A stretch of DNA of 64,000 bases from JAUVPY01 sp034412795 (GTDB taxonomy: Bacteria > Chloroflexota > Anaerolineae > 4572-78 > NAK82), in assembly GCA_034412795.1 (NCBI GenBank), contig DAOUMD010000036.1, forward strand, positions 39,881 to 103,880, given 5' to 3'. Shown piece after piece: positions 42,520-50,888 of this stretch (position 1 is the first letter of the stretch; the number at the start of each line of letters is the position of its first letter). A program made the translations under genes and the position numbers. Below the pieces are notes generated by a model that was given only the letters and a program-made list of their open reading frames with translations, ran no database searches and was not told where the DNA came from.

Positions 42520-43434
42520 TTAAGCATCCAGTCCTTTATACTGTACACCGGTCATTTCTTCCGATACCGCCCATAGTTGAGCCGCGACTGCGGTATCGTG
42601 AGATCGAGCGTTCGACTGCACCTTCTTGGGATAGCCGACCATTTCCATACGCTTGCTCGGGCCGTAATAGTCGCCGCCTTGTACATCCGGCGCAGTTGCA
42701 ACTCGGAGCGTGGGGAGTGCGCCCATCGCCGGCGTCTGTGCCAAAAAACGATTCAAAAGGCTAAGCACTCCCGAATATTGCTGTAAATTGGTGGCTGTCC
42801 AACCGGGATGCGCGGCGACAGCAATGGTGTCGCTCCCTGCGGCCTGCAATTTGCGTTGCAGTTCATAAGTGAAAAGCAAGTTGGCGAGTTTGCTTTGTCC
42901 GTAAGCGGCATTCGCACGGTAGACTTTTTCCGCGTTCAGATTGTCAAAATCAATGCGCCCGAATCGATGGGCCCCGCTACTCACCGTGACAATCCGCGAT
43001 TGTGGCGTGCGCATGATCAGGTCGAGCAACAATCCCGTAAGGGCAAAATGTCCCAAATGATTGACGCCAAACTGGGTCTCGAAACCCTGTTTCGTCTTGC
43101 CAAAGGGCGGGTACATTATGCCCGCGTTGTTGATGAGCAGGTCCAGCCGATCGTAATCGTTTTGGATCGTCTCGGCAAAGCGACGCACCGAGTCGAGATC
43201 ACCCAAATCGAGTTGCATCATTTCAACGGTGCCCTTAGGCTCCTGATCGCGAATCTGCTGGGCGGCAGCTTCGCCTTTCTGCTGATTGCGGCAGGCCATA
43301 ATGACGGTGGCGCCCTTCTTGGCCAGGGCGCGGGCCGTTTCGTAGCCGATGCCGCTGTTAGCGCCGGTGACGATCACAACGCGGCCGGTCTGATCGGGAA
43401 TGTTATCTGTTGTCCATTGGTTATTGCTTGACAT
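42520..43434 (-). CDS. Short-chain dehydrogenase/reductase
   Basis: A 304-residue NAD(P)-dependent oxidoreductase similar to retinol-dehydrogenase-like SDRs. The cofactor motif is TGANSGIGYETARAL, NNAG follows, and the catalytic Ser-Tyr-Lys appear as VSSGAHR and YGQSK. The C-terminal region GGDYYGPSKRMEMVGYPKKV is usual in this subgroup. It lies 10 bases downstream of a truncated TetR gene and is probably co-expressed with it. Confidence 0.9.
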   Translation of the reverse strand: MSSNNQWTTDNIPDQTGRVVIVTGANSGIGYETARALAKKGATVIMACRNQQKGEAAAQQIRDQEPKGTVEMMQLDLGDLDSVRRFAETIQNDYDRLDLLINNAGIMYPPFGKTKQGFETQFGVNHLGHFALTGLLLDLIMRTPQSRIVTVSSGAHRFGRIDFDNLNAEKVYRANAAYGQSKLANLLFTYELQRKLQAAGSDTIAVAAHPGWTATNLQQYSGVLSLLNRFLAQTPAMGALPTLRVATAPDVQGGDYYGPSKRMEMVGYPKKVQSNARSHDTAVAAQLWAVSEEMTGVQYKGLDA

Positions 43435-43444
43435 AACTGTCTCC

Positions 43445-43603
43445 TTATTGCCTCAGAACTTGGTAGATTGGTAAGCTGGTAAAAATGATACCCGCGCTTA
43501 CGCCCGCCTCTTTGGCGATCCTCGACATGGGCGTGCCGTGGAACGCATTTTCCGAGACCAAGTTCAGTGTTGCCTTCAAAATTGCGTCGCGCTTAGCGCT
43601 CAT
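43445..43603 (-). pseudogene. Truncated TetR-family regulator, DNA-binding domain only
   Basis: From the ATG at 43603, the frame gives MSAKRDAILKATLNLVSENA, then FHGTPMSRIAKEAGVSAGII, the complete TetR helix-turn-helix. The frame then ends at a TAA after TSLPIYQVLRQ, giving 52 residues instead of about 190. The ligand-binding domain is absent. GAAGGG precedes the start, and a perfect operator-like palindrome lies 38 bases upstream. It either decayed by a deletion just after the HTH or persists as a ligand-blind DNA-binding peptide. Confidence 0.75.
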
Positions 43604-43640
43604 CTTTTCCCTTCAGTAGGTACCCACAACGCTGATAGAC

Positions 43641-43654
43641 TGAATGTTCATTCA
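43641..43654. promoter_or_regulatory. TGAATG-TT-CATTCA palindrome, likely TetR operator
   Basis: A perfect 6-bp inverted repeat with a 2-bp spacer, 38 bases upstream of the truncated TetR start. The TGAATG/CATTCA half-site is typical of operators bound by TetR proteins that control SDR genes. Confidence 0.6.
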
Positions 43655-43826
43655 ATTTAATTGCATTAAATCACACACGCTGGTTTTGTCAAGCACAAAC
43701 CCAGTACTTTGGCACTGCCAGTCTCTCCCTCCGCTGAACCACTTCTAACCACTAGCTCGTCCAGCCGACCAAGGAAACGCGTTTGGCCCTGCTCCTTCCC
43801 TGGTTCCACCTTTGACGGCTTCACAG

Positions 43827-43881
43827 CTCCACAACTTCTGCTATTCTTCTCCATAATTTTTCCACAATCGTGTGGTATACT
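43827..43881 (+). promoter_or_regulatory. Response-regulator gene promoter with four 11-bp direct repeats
   Basis: CTCCACAACTT, CTGCTATTCTT, CTCCATAATTT, TTCCACAATCG (43827-43870), then -10 TATACT at 43876-43881. A 37-bp block upstream of the second pair is nearly identical to that at 31836-31874. Autoregulation by the downstream OmpR-type protein is the simplest reading. Confidence 0.75.
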
Positions 43882-43932
43882 AGAGGCGAAAATATCAAAA
43901 TGACAAATGGCCGTTTGATATTTGACATCTGA

Positions 43933-44073
43933 GGATGGTTCAGAAATAGGGTAACACTTTCTCAGCCGGACGAACGACGAACGACGAAGAGATCTGGGCC
44001 AATAATTGGCCCTTCGTCTTTCGTCCTTCGTCGACAATTGTTACCCTAATTTCAGGGACATCTGAACCATGCC
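43933..44073. mobile_element. MITE-like element family A, copy 1
   Basis: A 141-bp element with terminal inverted repeats (GGATGGTTCAG and CTGAACCATGCC) and an internal second inverted pair (AGGGTAAC/GTTACCCT). Flanking 9-bp direct repeats GACATCTGA occur at 43924-43932 and 44074-44082, a target-site duplication. It lies between the promoter and the response-regulator gene, so the transcript has to cross it. It contains no ORF of its own. Confidence 0.85.
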
Positions 44074-44132
44074 GACATCTGATATTTGAATTTTGATATT
44101 CGTCATTTGACATTTGATTCTTGGAGGTTGTT

Positions 44133-44846
44133 ATGGCATCGCCGGGAACAACACAACGTATTCTGGTGGTTGATGACGACAAGGAAATCGTGCGCCTGGT
44201 GCGGGCCTACCTGGAGCAAGCTGGATTTCAAGTATTGGCTGCCTATGACGGCGAGCCGGCCCTACACATCATTCGCCGCGACCGGCCGGACCTGGTCGTG
44301 CTCGACCTGATGCTGCCCGACCGGGATGGCTGGGACATCACTCGCCTCATACGCGGCGACTCTACTCTGGCCGACATTCCCATTATTATGCTCACCGCCC
44401 GAGTAGAGGACACCGACAAAATCATCGGTCTGGAGCTGGGCGCCGATGACTACGTCACCAAGCCGTTCAACCCCCGCGAGGTGGTGGCTCGTGTCCGGTC
44501 CGTGTTACGCCGGAGCGGGTCCGGCGGAACGATTAGCCAGCCCCGGATACTGCAATTGGCTGACTTGCTGATGGACTTGGACCGGCATGAAGTGATGCTG
44601 GGCGGCCAACTCGTGGAACTCACCCCCACCGAGTTTGACCTGCTGCGGACGTTGATGGAAAGTCCCGGCTACGCGTTTACCCGAATGGAACTCATCGAGC
44701 AGGGGCTGGGCTATGAATATGAGGGCCTGGAACGCACGATGGACAGCCACATCAAGAACTTGCGTAAGAAGATCGAACCCGATCCCAAGCGGCCCACTTA
44801 CATACAGACGGTTTACGGCGTCGGCTACCGGCTGGTGGGGCCGTAG
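44133..44846 (+). CDS. OmpR-family response regulator
   Basis: A 237-residue regulator. The receiver domain has the acidic pocket DDD at 14-16, phospho-acceptor Asp58 in LVVLDLMLPDRDG, Thr/Lys switch residues in MLTAR and VTKPF (Lys110). The C-terminal winged helix spans about 140-237 (LTPTEFDLLRTLMESPG, LERTMDSHIKNLRKKI). The ATG at 44133 has GGAGG eight bases upstream. It is followed after 36 bases by its histidine kinase. Its likely targets include the four promoters with the same repeats. The trigger signal is unknown but probably concerns the cell envelope. Confidence 0.93.
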   Translation: MASPGTTQRILVVDDDKEIVRLVRAYLEQAGFQVLAAYDGEPALHIIRRDRPDLVVLDLMLPDRDGWDITRLIRGDSTLADIPIIMLTARVEDTDKIIGLELGADDYVTKPFNPREVVARVRSVLRRSGSGGTISQPRILQLADLLMDLDRHEVMLGGQLVELTPTEFDLLRTLMESPGYAFTRMELIEQGLGYEYEGLERTMDSHIKNLRKKIEPDPKRPTYIQTVYGVGYRLVGP

Positions 44847-44882
44847 TTAGTGCTTTTAGGGATATGAAATAGGAAGCGCATT

Positions 44883-46274
44883 ATGAATCGACTCTGGGTA
44901 CGCTTGAGCCTGGCCTTCAGTGCGGTGGTGCTGGTCGGGGTGGTGACGATCATCTTAATGGCTATCCTTGTGGCTCATACCAGAGTACGCCAACTCTTCT
45001 TGGACAGCCAAGTGCAGGCACCGAGCGGGTTGGTAGACGAGTTAGCCAACTACTACCAAACGTATCACGGGTGGGACGGAGCTGAAATCCTGTTAACGGG
45101 CGTCCGGGCCTCGATCCCATTGGGTCCCAGAGATCACGTGGTTATCGCCCTGGCTGACGCCCAAGGACAGATCGTCTATCATTCGCGTGCTGACAGAGTA
45201 GGTCAGCCTCTGAGCCAGACCGAACGGGCACGGGCTTGGCCGATCCAAGCAATCAGCGCGGACTCTGAAGGAAACGAAACAGTGGGCTACCTCCATATCA
45301 GACTGGCGCCGTCGCCCAAGCCCAGCTCTGGCCCGCATTTCTTCCTGGAGTGGCTAAGCCGCGTGCTGGTGATGGTGGCCATGATCGGTGGCGTGCTAGG
45401 TATTATTTTTGGCGTTGTTGTCAGCCGCAGTCTGACCGCTCCCCTCAGCCGCCTGGCCGAAGCAGTCCGGGCCGTCGGCGCGAGAGACTTCAGTCATCGA
45501 GTTGAGGTTACTGGAAGCGATGAGGTAATTGAGGTAGCCCAAGCTTTCAACGAAATGGCCGGCCAATTGGAAAAGGCTGAAACCCTGCGTCGTAACTTGA
45601 TGGCCGACGCGGCTCATGAGCTGCGCACCCCGCTTAGCGTGTTGCAAGGTAACCTCCGAGCTATCTTGGATGATGTCTACACGCTGGATATATCTGAGAT
45701 AGCCCGGTTGTACGACCAGACGCGTCTACTGAGTCGTTTGGTAGACGACCTGCGTGAACTGGCCCAGGCGGAAGCTGGTCAACTCCGGTTAAACCTGGCA
45801 CCGATTGATCTGGCAAATCTGATTCAGGATACAGCCGCCACGTTCGGACCGATTGCCGAGGCCGCGGAGATAACGCTCAGAATCGAAATACCCGATAGAC
45901 TACTGCCTGTGCAGGCTGATGCGGCTCGTATGGGACAAGTATTGCACAATCTATTGGACAATGCCCTGCGTCATACCCCGGCTGGGGGGACGATCACCCT
46001 GCGCGCTGGTTATGAGCAAAATCCTGAGAATGAGACGGCGTGTTGCTGGCTGGCAGTGCAGGACACCGGCGAGGGTATCTCCGCTGAAGACTTGCCGTAC
46101 GTGTTTGACCGTTTCTACCGGGCTGATCGTGCCCGCAGCCGGGCCACAGGTGGTGCGGGTCTGGGACTGGCCATCGTGCGGGCTATCGTGGAGGCCCACG
46201 GCGGTCAGGTCAGTGCCGCCAGCGATAGGGTGCCAGGCCACGGAAGCACCTTTACCGTGCGCTTGCCTCTTTAG
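44883..46274 (+). CDS. Sensor histidine kinase
   Basis: A 463-residue membrane kinase. Two transmembrane helices (about residues 10-31 and 160-182) flank an extracytoplasmic sensor domain of about 130 residues, followed by HAMP (about 182-234), the HisKA domain with phospho-acceptor His245 in DAAHELRTPL, and HATPase with N box LHNLLDNALRHT, G1 VQDTGEGIS and G2 GGAGLGLAIVRAI. It pairs with the preceding regulator. The sensor domain includes the PAS-like-looking HVVIALADAQGQIVYHSR, but no ligand can be named. Confidence 0.93.
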   Translation: MNRLWVRLSLAFSAVVLVGVVTIILMAILVAHTRVRQLFLDSQVQAPSGLVDELANYYQTYHGWDGAEILLTGVRASIPLGPRDHVVIALADAQGQIVYHSRADRVGQPLSQTERARAWPIQAISADSEGNETVGYLHIRLAPSPKPSSGPHFFLEWLSRVLVMVAMIGGVLGIIFGVVVSRSLTAPLSRLAEAVRAVGARDFSHRVEVTGSDEVIEVAQAFNEMAGQLEKAETLRRNLMADAAHELRTPLSVLQGNLRAILDDVYTLDISEIARLYDQTRLLSRLVDDLRELAQAEAGQLRLNLAPIDLANLIQDTAATFGPIAEAAEITLRIEIPDRLLPVQADAARMGQVLHNLLDNALRHTPAGGTITLRAGYEQNPENETACCWLAVQDTGEGISAEDLPYVFDRFYRADRARSRATGGAGLGLAIVRAIVEAHGGQVSAASDRVPGHGSTFTVRLPL

Positions 46275-46414
46275 CCCTTGCCTTACTCCACTACAACAAG
46301 TACCACCCCATAGCTGAAAACTCACCCCCTCATCTTAAAATAGGGGCGAGTAGCTGTTGCCCTTGCTTCTGTAACAAGCCAAGCCCTGCATTTTTCAAAG
46401 TATACACGGATTTT

Positions 46415-46447
46415 CTTCACAACTTCTTCAAAGTTGCACTGTAAAAT
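46415..46447 (+). promoter_or_regulatory. OmpR-type box promoter of the ECF sigma gene
   Basis: Direct repeats CTTCACAACTT (46415-46425) and CTTCAAAGTTG (46426-46436), then -10 TAAAAT at 46442-46447, with the same repeat-to--10 spacing as three other promoters in the window. Confidence 0.65.
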
Positions 46448-46507
46448 CAAGGGGACCGACCCGTATCTATTCCCTTCCTCATACGTTTTACAAAGTACGG
46501 GGGATAT

Positions 46508-47083
46508 ATGGTGAGCGATCACGAGCAAATACATTTGCGGCTGGCGCGCACTCATAGTAGGGACAGGGCTCTCGACAGGGATAGGCTGGCTGCTATCTAC
46601 GACGAATACTACCAGCCCATCTACCGCTACGTGTACCGGCAAGTGGGGGATGTGGAAACCGCCCGCGACCTGACAGCCGAGGTCTTTCACCGGCTGTTGC
46701 GGGTCGCCCAAAGTGGTAACAGCCCTGAACGACACCCTAAGGCCTGGCTATATCGCACAGCCCACAACATTGTAGTGGATCACTATCGGCGTCAGCAACA
46801 CCGTCGCCATCTGCCTCTGGATGATGAATTGATAAACGCTAACGACGACCCGGTGGGAACTGCCGAACGCCATCTATCAGCAACACAGGTACGGGCTGCT
46901 TTGCAGCATCTTACCCCCGACCAGCGACAGGTGATTGTCCTCAAGTTCCTGGAAGGGTTGTCCAACCAGGAAGTGGCTGCTGTGTTAGACAAACCGGTCG
47001 GCGCCGTCAAATCTCTACAACATCGGGGATTGGCCGCTCTGCAACGCCAACTGGCCCCAGATAAGGAGACAATCCTCGCATGA
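46508..47083 (+). CDS. ECF-type RNA polymerase sigma factor
   Basis: A 191-residue sigma-70-like factor. Region 2 is visible as YDEYYQPIYRYVYRQVGDVE, then TARDLTAEVFHRLLRVAQ and AWLYRTAHNIVVDHYRRQ. Region 4 is LQHLTPDQRQVIVLKFLEGL, then SNQEVAAVLDKPVGAVKSLQ. GGGGGA precedes the start. Its stop overlaps the DUF5667 gene by four bases (ATGA), so the partner is probably its regulator. The promoter carries the OmpR-type repeats, linking it to the upstream two-component system. Confidence 0.92.
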   Translation: MVSDHEQIHLRLARTHSRDRALDRDRLAAIYDEYYQPIYRYVYRQVGDVETARDLTAEVFHRLLRVAQSGNSPERHPKAWLYRTAHNIVVDHYRRQQHRRHLPLDDELINANDDPVGTAERHLSATQVRAALQHLTPDQRQVIVLKFLEGLSNQEVAAVLDKPVGAVKSLQHRGLAALQRQLAPDKETILA

Positions 47084-48414
47084 CTATGGATCTGACTGAT
47101 ACTCTTGATGTCGCACTTGAGCAACTGCGCAGCGACGAAGCAATACCAACCATACTGGCCCGCCACCCTGCCCAGGCCGAGGCGTTGATGCCATTGCTGA
47201 ACGCGACCACAACCTTGAAGGCTCTTGAACCTGTAGAGATGCCGTCACGCGAGGCCCTATCGGCCGACCGAAATGACTTCCTGGCTGAAATCGCTCATCT
47301 ACAGACCCAAGCCGTATCTCCTGGCCCACTCGTGCGTCTTAAAGAGTGGGTCGCTCATCAAATCCCCTGGAAACCTACCTTGACACTTCAGCGAAAGGAG
47401 CAAAGACGTATGAGTGTTTTACTTGTCAAAGCAACCCTGATTCTCAGCATGACCTTTGGGTCAGCCGGAGGTGCTGTCGCCCTGGCAGCCAATAGCTTGC
47501 CCGACTCTCCGCTATATCCGGCCAAGCTAGCCATGGAGCAGACACGCCTCAACGCGACAACCGATCCTGCTGAACAGGCCGCGCTGCACATGACCTTGGC
47601 CGGGGTACGAGTGCAAGAGATAAATCGCCTGGCCTTAGCAGACAAGGTGCCCGGCGAATCCACCGTGCTTCGGCTTCAAACGCACCTGAACCAAGCCCTC
47701 CACGCAGCCGCCCAACTGCCTGATGACGAATTGCTAGACTTCCTGACTCAGGCCCGGCAGACCATCCAGAATCAAGAGCAAACGATCAAAGAAGTTCAGG
47801 CCCGCTCTGCTGAGTCAGCCCAGGAGCCTTTGCGGCAGGCAATGAGATTCCTCAGCCAGGCACGGCAAGATGTTGAGGCCGGACTGAAAGATCCAAATAC
47901 TATCCGTCGGCGGACCACCGAAAGCCGCCCAAGCGAAGCCCCTTCCCAGCCGACCGTGGTCCCCGTGCCCAGCGGCACCCCTGACTGCACTACAGGTGAG
48001 TGTGTGCCGGTAGGCGATCAAAACCAATATGGCTCGCAACCAGACCAGCCCGGCCCAGGGCAACCCGGCGGCAACCCTGACTGCACCACAGGCGACTGCG
48101 AGCCGGTAGGCGATCAAAACCAATATGGCTCGCAACCAGACCAGCCCGGCCCAGGGCAACCCGGTGGCAACCCTGACTGCACTACAGGCGACTGCGAGCC
48201 GGTAGGTGACGAACACCACAACGGACCGCAGCCCTCGCAACCTACCGAGGACCCTGACGATGAGGCATCCGTCGATTCCTCATGCCCCGATGACCAAGAT
48301 GGCGGCAACGATGGAACAGACGGCGACGATCAGAGTGATGGGGACAACGGCGGGGAGAAAGGCGGCAAGGATGGTGACGACAACAAAGGGGGGGACGGCG
48401 GCGGCAAGAAGTAG
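47080..48414 (+). CDS. DUF5667 membrane protein, probable partner of the ECF sigma factor
   Basis: A 444-residue protein. Residues 1-100 are cytosolic and helical (LARHPAQAEALMPLLNATTT), a transmembrane segment is at about 108-135 (SVLLVKATLILSMTFGSAGG), then a DUF5667 domain (SLPDSPLYPAKLAMEQTRLN), a helical stretch, and a repetitive tail. The tail has 32-residue units starting NPDCTTG(D/E)C and containing VGDQNQYGSQPDQPG, then an Asp/Gly/Lys-rich end. DUF5667 genes commonly follow ECF sigma genes and are thought to serve as anti-sigma-like membrane regulators; that role is inferred here from the ATGA overlap. Confidence 0.8.
   Translation: MTMDLTDTLDVALEQLRSDEAIPTILARHPAQAEALMPLLNATTTLKALEPVEMPSREALSADRNDFLAEIAHLQTQAVSPGPLVRLKEWVAHQIPWKPTLTLQRKEQRRMSVLLVKATLILSMTFGSAGGAVALAANSLPDSPLYPAKLAMEQTRLNATTDPAEQAALHMTLAGVRVQEINRLALADKVPGESTVLRLQTHLNQALHAAAQLPDDELLDFLTQARQTIQNQEQTIKEVQARSAESAQEPLRQAMRFLSQARQDVEAGLKDPNTIRRRTTESRPSEAPSQPTVVPVPSGTPDCTTGECVPVGDQNQYGSQPDQPGPGQPGGNPDCTTGDCEPVGDQNQYGSQPDQPGPGQPGGNPDCTTGDCEPVGDEHHNGPQPSQPTEDPDDEASVDSSCPDDQDGGNDGTDGDDQSDGDNGGEKGGKDGDDNKGGDGGGKK
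47979..48240 (+). repeat. 96-bp tandem repeat, two full units and one partial
   Basis: Units begin near 47979, 48075 and 48171 and are nearly identical over the first two, encoding the 32-residue Cys-containing repeat of the DUF5667 protein. The third unit diverges after about 45 bp. Confidence 0.8.
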
Positions 48415-48463
48415 CTAGTATACCCCTATAAGATATCTGACTTCCCATCCCTGCCGAAATCTA

Positions 48464-48502
48464 GAGGAGTTCGCACCGCGGTGCGAACTCCTCAGTTTTT
48501 TA
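48464..48502 (+). terminator. Strong intrinsic terminator after the DUF5667 gene
   Basis: A 14-bp perfect stem (GAGGAGTTCGCACC / GGTGCGAACTCCTC) is followed by AG and six T residues, 50 bases beyond the stop codon. It ends the sigma/DUF5667 operon. Confidence 0.9.
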
Positions 48503-48515
48503 TTGTTTCCAGATA

Positions 48516-48670
48516 GGATGGTTCAGAAATAGGGTAACACTTTCTCAGCCGGACGAATGACGAATGACGAATGACGAACGACGAAGAGATCTGGGTCAAT
48601 AATTGGTCCTTCGTCTTTCGTCCTTCGTCTGCAATTGTTACCCTAATTTCAGGGACATCTGAACCATGCC
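48516..48670. mobile_element. MITE-like element family A, copy 2
   Basis: A 155-bp direct copy of 43933-44073 with the same ends (GGATGGTTCAG, CTGAACCATGCC). It is flanked by TTCCAGATA (48507-48515) and TTCCAGATC (48671-48679), an 8-bp duplication. It differs by two extra ACGAATG-type units and by changes in its central hairpin that keep pairing through G-T wobble. The remaining part of the 381-base gap holds a terminator and a promoter. Confidence 0.85.
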
Positions 48671-48701
48671 TTCCAGATCTGTGTTGTTTCGCTAAATATT
48701 G

Positions 48702-48731
48702 ACATAAGCCGCATTGTTGTGGTATACTAGG
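48702..48731 (+). promoter_or_regulatory. Sigma-70-like promoter of the surface protein gene
   Basis: TTGACA and TATACT separated by 18 bases (ATATTGACATAAG...TGGTATACTAG), ending about 65 bases upstream of the start at 48796. The transcript may cover the two LPxTG-like genes. Confidence 0.65.
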
Positions 48732-48795
48732 CACATGCCGTGTCTTGCGGTGCTGGTCAGCTCCTGCCACGTAGCCAGGAGGGAGGTAATATGCA

Positions 48796-49848
48796 ATGAG
48801 TACTCTAAGCAACCGCTGGAGAAATACGTCGAGAGTCTTTCGAGTCTTGCTACTGGTGCTCCTCGTGACGTTGTTGCTCTTACTCTGTCTTTTGGTTTTC
48901 CTGCAGGTCATTTGGCCCATCATTAATCCCACGCCCACACCAACGACGCCGGTACCGACGACAGCAACCCCAGCGGAGACACAGCCCTCGACAGCAGCTC
49001 CCACACCAACGGATACGTTAGTCCTGCAGACGGGGACACCTGGCACCACAACGGGGACTCCCGGGGCCACGACGGAGACCCCCGGCGCGACAAAGACCGT
49101 ACCCGTGACCACTGTTGTCCCGACGTCTATCACGCCAACGGAAACGATCACCCCGGGAGTTGGGGTCGGCAACTTGCTGCGCAATGGAGGCTTCGAAGAG
49201 GGCTTCAAAACGAACGAACTGGGCAAATACTGGGAGAGCTTCAATAACGGCAGCGCCGCCTTCAGCTACCACATCGATGATTGGCCACTGGTGGTGCCCG
49301 AAGGTGAATATGCACAGCTTATTGAGATCAAGAACGCCCAATTACCCGACCGTTATCTCGGTATCTACCAAACGGCGAACGTCATCCCGGGCGAAGTCTA
49401 TGCCTTCTCGATGCAAGGTCTGGTCCGCACCAACACAGGCGATGTGGAAAAGACCAGTTACGGCTACCGGCTGGAGGTGGGGTTCGACCTGAGTGGCGGC
49501 CAGGACTGGGAAGAGGTGGAAGACTGGATCGAATTGCAGTGGGACGAGCAGCTACGGGTTCAGGATAGCTTCCGCTTTGACGTATACACCACGACTCTCA
49601 CCGCCGAAAGCGAAGAGCTGACCGTCTTCATCCGCGCCTGGAAGAAGTGGGCCGACAGCGGCGAGGGGGATTACAACGTTGACGACATCCAACTGGTAGG
49701 TCCAGCCCCGGTTACAGCGCCGGAAATCCCAGTCACAGGGGGCGCACCGGGAACCATTTGGGATAACGTACGAGTTTGGGCCACTGTTGGGCTGCTGCTA
49801 CTGCTGTTTGCAGGTGCGCTCTGGAGGTTCGGGTGGAAAAGAACGTAA
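48796..49848 (+). CDS. Surface protein with LPxTG-like sorting signal (IPVTG)
   Basis: A 350-residue exported protein. An N-terminal hydrophobic helix (LLLVLLVTLLLLLCLLVFLQVIW, split here) is followed by a Thr/Pro-rich stalk, then a beta-sandwich domain (NLLRNGGFEEGFKTNELGKY, WESFNNGSAAFSYH) of a galactose-binding/CBM-like type. The C-terminus has PEIPVTGG, a hydrophobic helix and RFGWKRT, the layout of a sortase substrate. It is paralogous to the next protein and shares the operon. The sortase is encoded about 1.4 kb downstream. The ligand is unknown. Confidence 0.82.
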   Translation: MSTLSNRWRNTSRVFRVLLLVLLVTLLLLLCLLVFLQVIWPIINPTPTPTTPVPTTATPAETQPSTAAPTPTDTLVLQTGTPGTTTGTPGATTETPGATKTVPVTTVVPTSITPTETITPGVGVGNLLRNGGFEEGFKTNELGKYWESFNNGSAAFSYHIDDWPLVVPEGEYAQLIEIKNAQLPDRYLGIYQTANVIPGEVYAFSMQGLVRTNTGDVEKTSYGYRLEVGFDLSGGQDWEEVEDWIELQWDEQLRVQDSFRFDVYTTTLTAESEELTVFIRAWKKWADSGEGDYNVDDIQLVGPAPVTAPEIPVTGGAPGTIWDNVRVWATVGLLLLLFAGALWRFGWKRT

Positions 49849-50870
49849 GCCAAGCCGATTCAAACGTTGAGGTAAAAGACGAGCCAAAGGAACGTAGTCG
49901 AAGCCTTGCGGTTCTTCTGCTTATCATTGCCATCGCTGTGGCTTTAGTCGTGGTTGGTTGGCTAGCTTTGCAGGGTTTCCAGACTCCGGATTTTCTGGCG
50001 CCAGCGGGCGCGCCGACGGCCACCCCTGAGCCATCACCGACAGCCACTCCGCCGCAGGCGGCCCAAATAACTCCCACGCCAACCCGTGTGGTGGCTGAAG
50101 CAGAGCTATCGCCCACGCCCCAACCGACGGCCACCGACACAGTGGCGGCTGTTGTGGAAGTAGCAGCGCCTGCAATCGGCGAGAGGGTTCGCAACGGGAG
50201 CTTTGAGTATGGCTTTGAAGATCACACCTTGGGACAGGGCTGGAAGTCCTTCACCAATGGAGGGGCTGTCTTCGAGTTTCTTGAGGAAACCTGGCCACCG
50301 GCCGTGCTTGATGGCGAACGTGCCCAACGTATTCAGGTGCGTGAGGCAAGTCAGCCGGACCGCCACGCCGGCATCTATCAGACAGTAAGCGTAGTGCCCG
50401 GTGAAACGTATGAGCTCGTTCTGAACGGCCAGATTCGCACCGGTGAAGGGGACATAAAAGCCAGTCAATATGGTTATCGTATGCAACTGGGTATTGATTA
50501 TGACGGCGGGCAGGATTGGACCGCCGTGGAGGATTGGATCGAGCTACCCTGGGATGAGCAACGATTTGACTCGGATTTCCTCTTCTTTTACGATTACTTA
50601 GCCCCGGTCGAGGCCACCGGTTCGCACCTCACGATCTTTGTCCGTAGTTGGAACAAGTGGGCCGATCCGGGCCAGGTGGAATACACCCTGGATGCTATTA
50701 GCCTGACAGGACCTACACCCTCAGGAGAAATTGCACTCGACAAACCGCTACCTGTGACTGGCAACGCCCCGCGATCTATCAATGGATGGGTGCGCGTATT
50801 GGCCAGCGTTGTGGTGCTATGCTTATTGGTAGCGGGTGCCGTCTGGCAGGTCCGCCGTCAGCCCAGTTGA
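49833..50870 (+). CDS. Surface protein with LPxTG sorting signal (LPVTG)
   Basis: A 345-residue paralogue of the preceding protein from GTG 49833, which has GGAGG upstream and overlaps the previous gene by 16 bases. It has a cytosolic acidic/basic N-terminus, a hydrophobic helix (SLAVLLLIIAIAVALVVVGW), a Thr/Pro-rich stalk and the same beta-sandwich domain (VRNGSFEYGFEDHTLGQGWK). The C-terminus is KPLPVTGNAP, a hydrophobic helix (about 20 residues) and VRRQPS, a classical LPxTG signal. It is the clearest sortase substrate in the window. Confidence 0.85.
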   Translation: MEKNVSQADSNVEVKDEPKERSRSLAVLLLIIAIAVALVVVGWLALQGFQTPDFLAPAGAPTATPEPSPTATPPQAAQITPTPTRVVAEAELSPTPQPTATDTVAAVVEVAAPAIGERVRNGSFEYGFEDHTLGQGWKSFTNGGAVFEFLEETWPPAVLDGERAQRIQVREASQPDRHAGIYQTVSVVPGETYELVLNGQIRTGEGDIKASQYGYRMQLGIDYDGGQDWTAVEDWIELPWDEQRFDSDFLFFYDYLAPVEATGSHLTIFVRSWNKWADPGQVEYTLDAISLTGPTPSGEIALDKPLPVTGNAPRSINGWVRVLASVVVLCLLVAGAVWQVRRQPS

Positions 50871-50888
50871 TTGAGAGTTGATATTAGG

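Noticed and set aside
43666..44182. Minus-strand frames across MITE copy 1
   Set aside because: The translation is of the repeat itself and reappears from copy 2, so it is not a gene.
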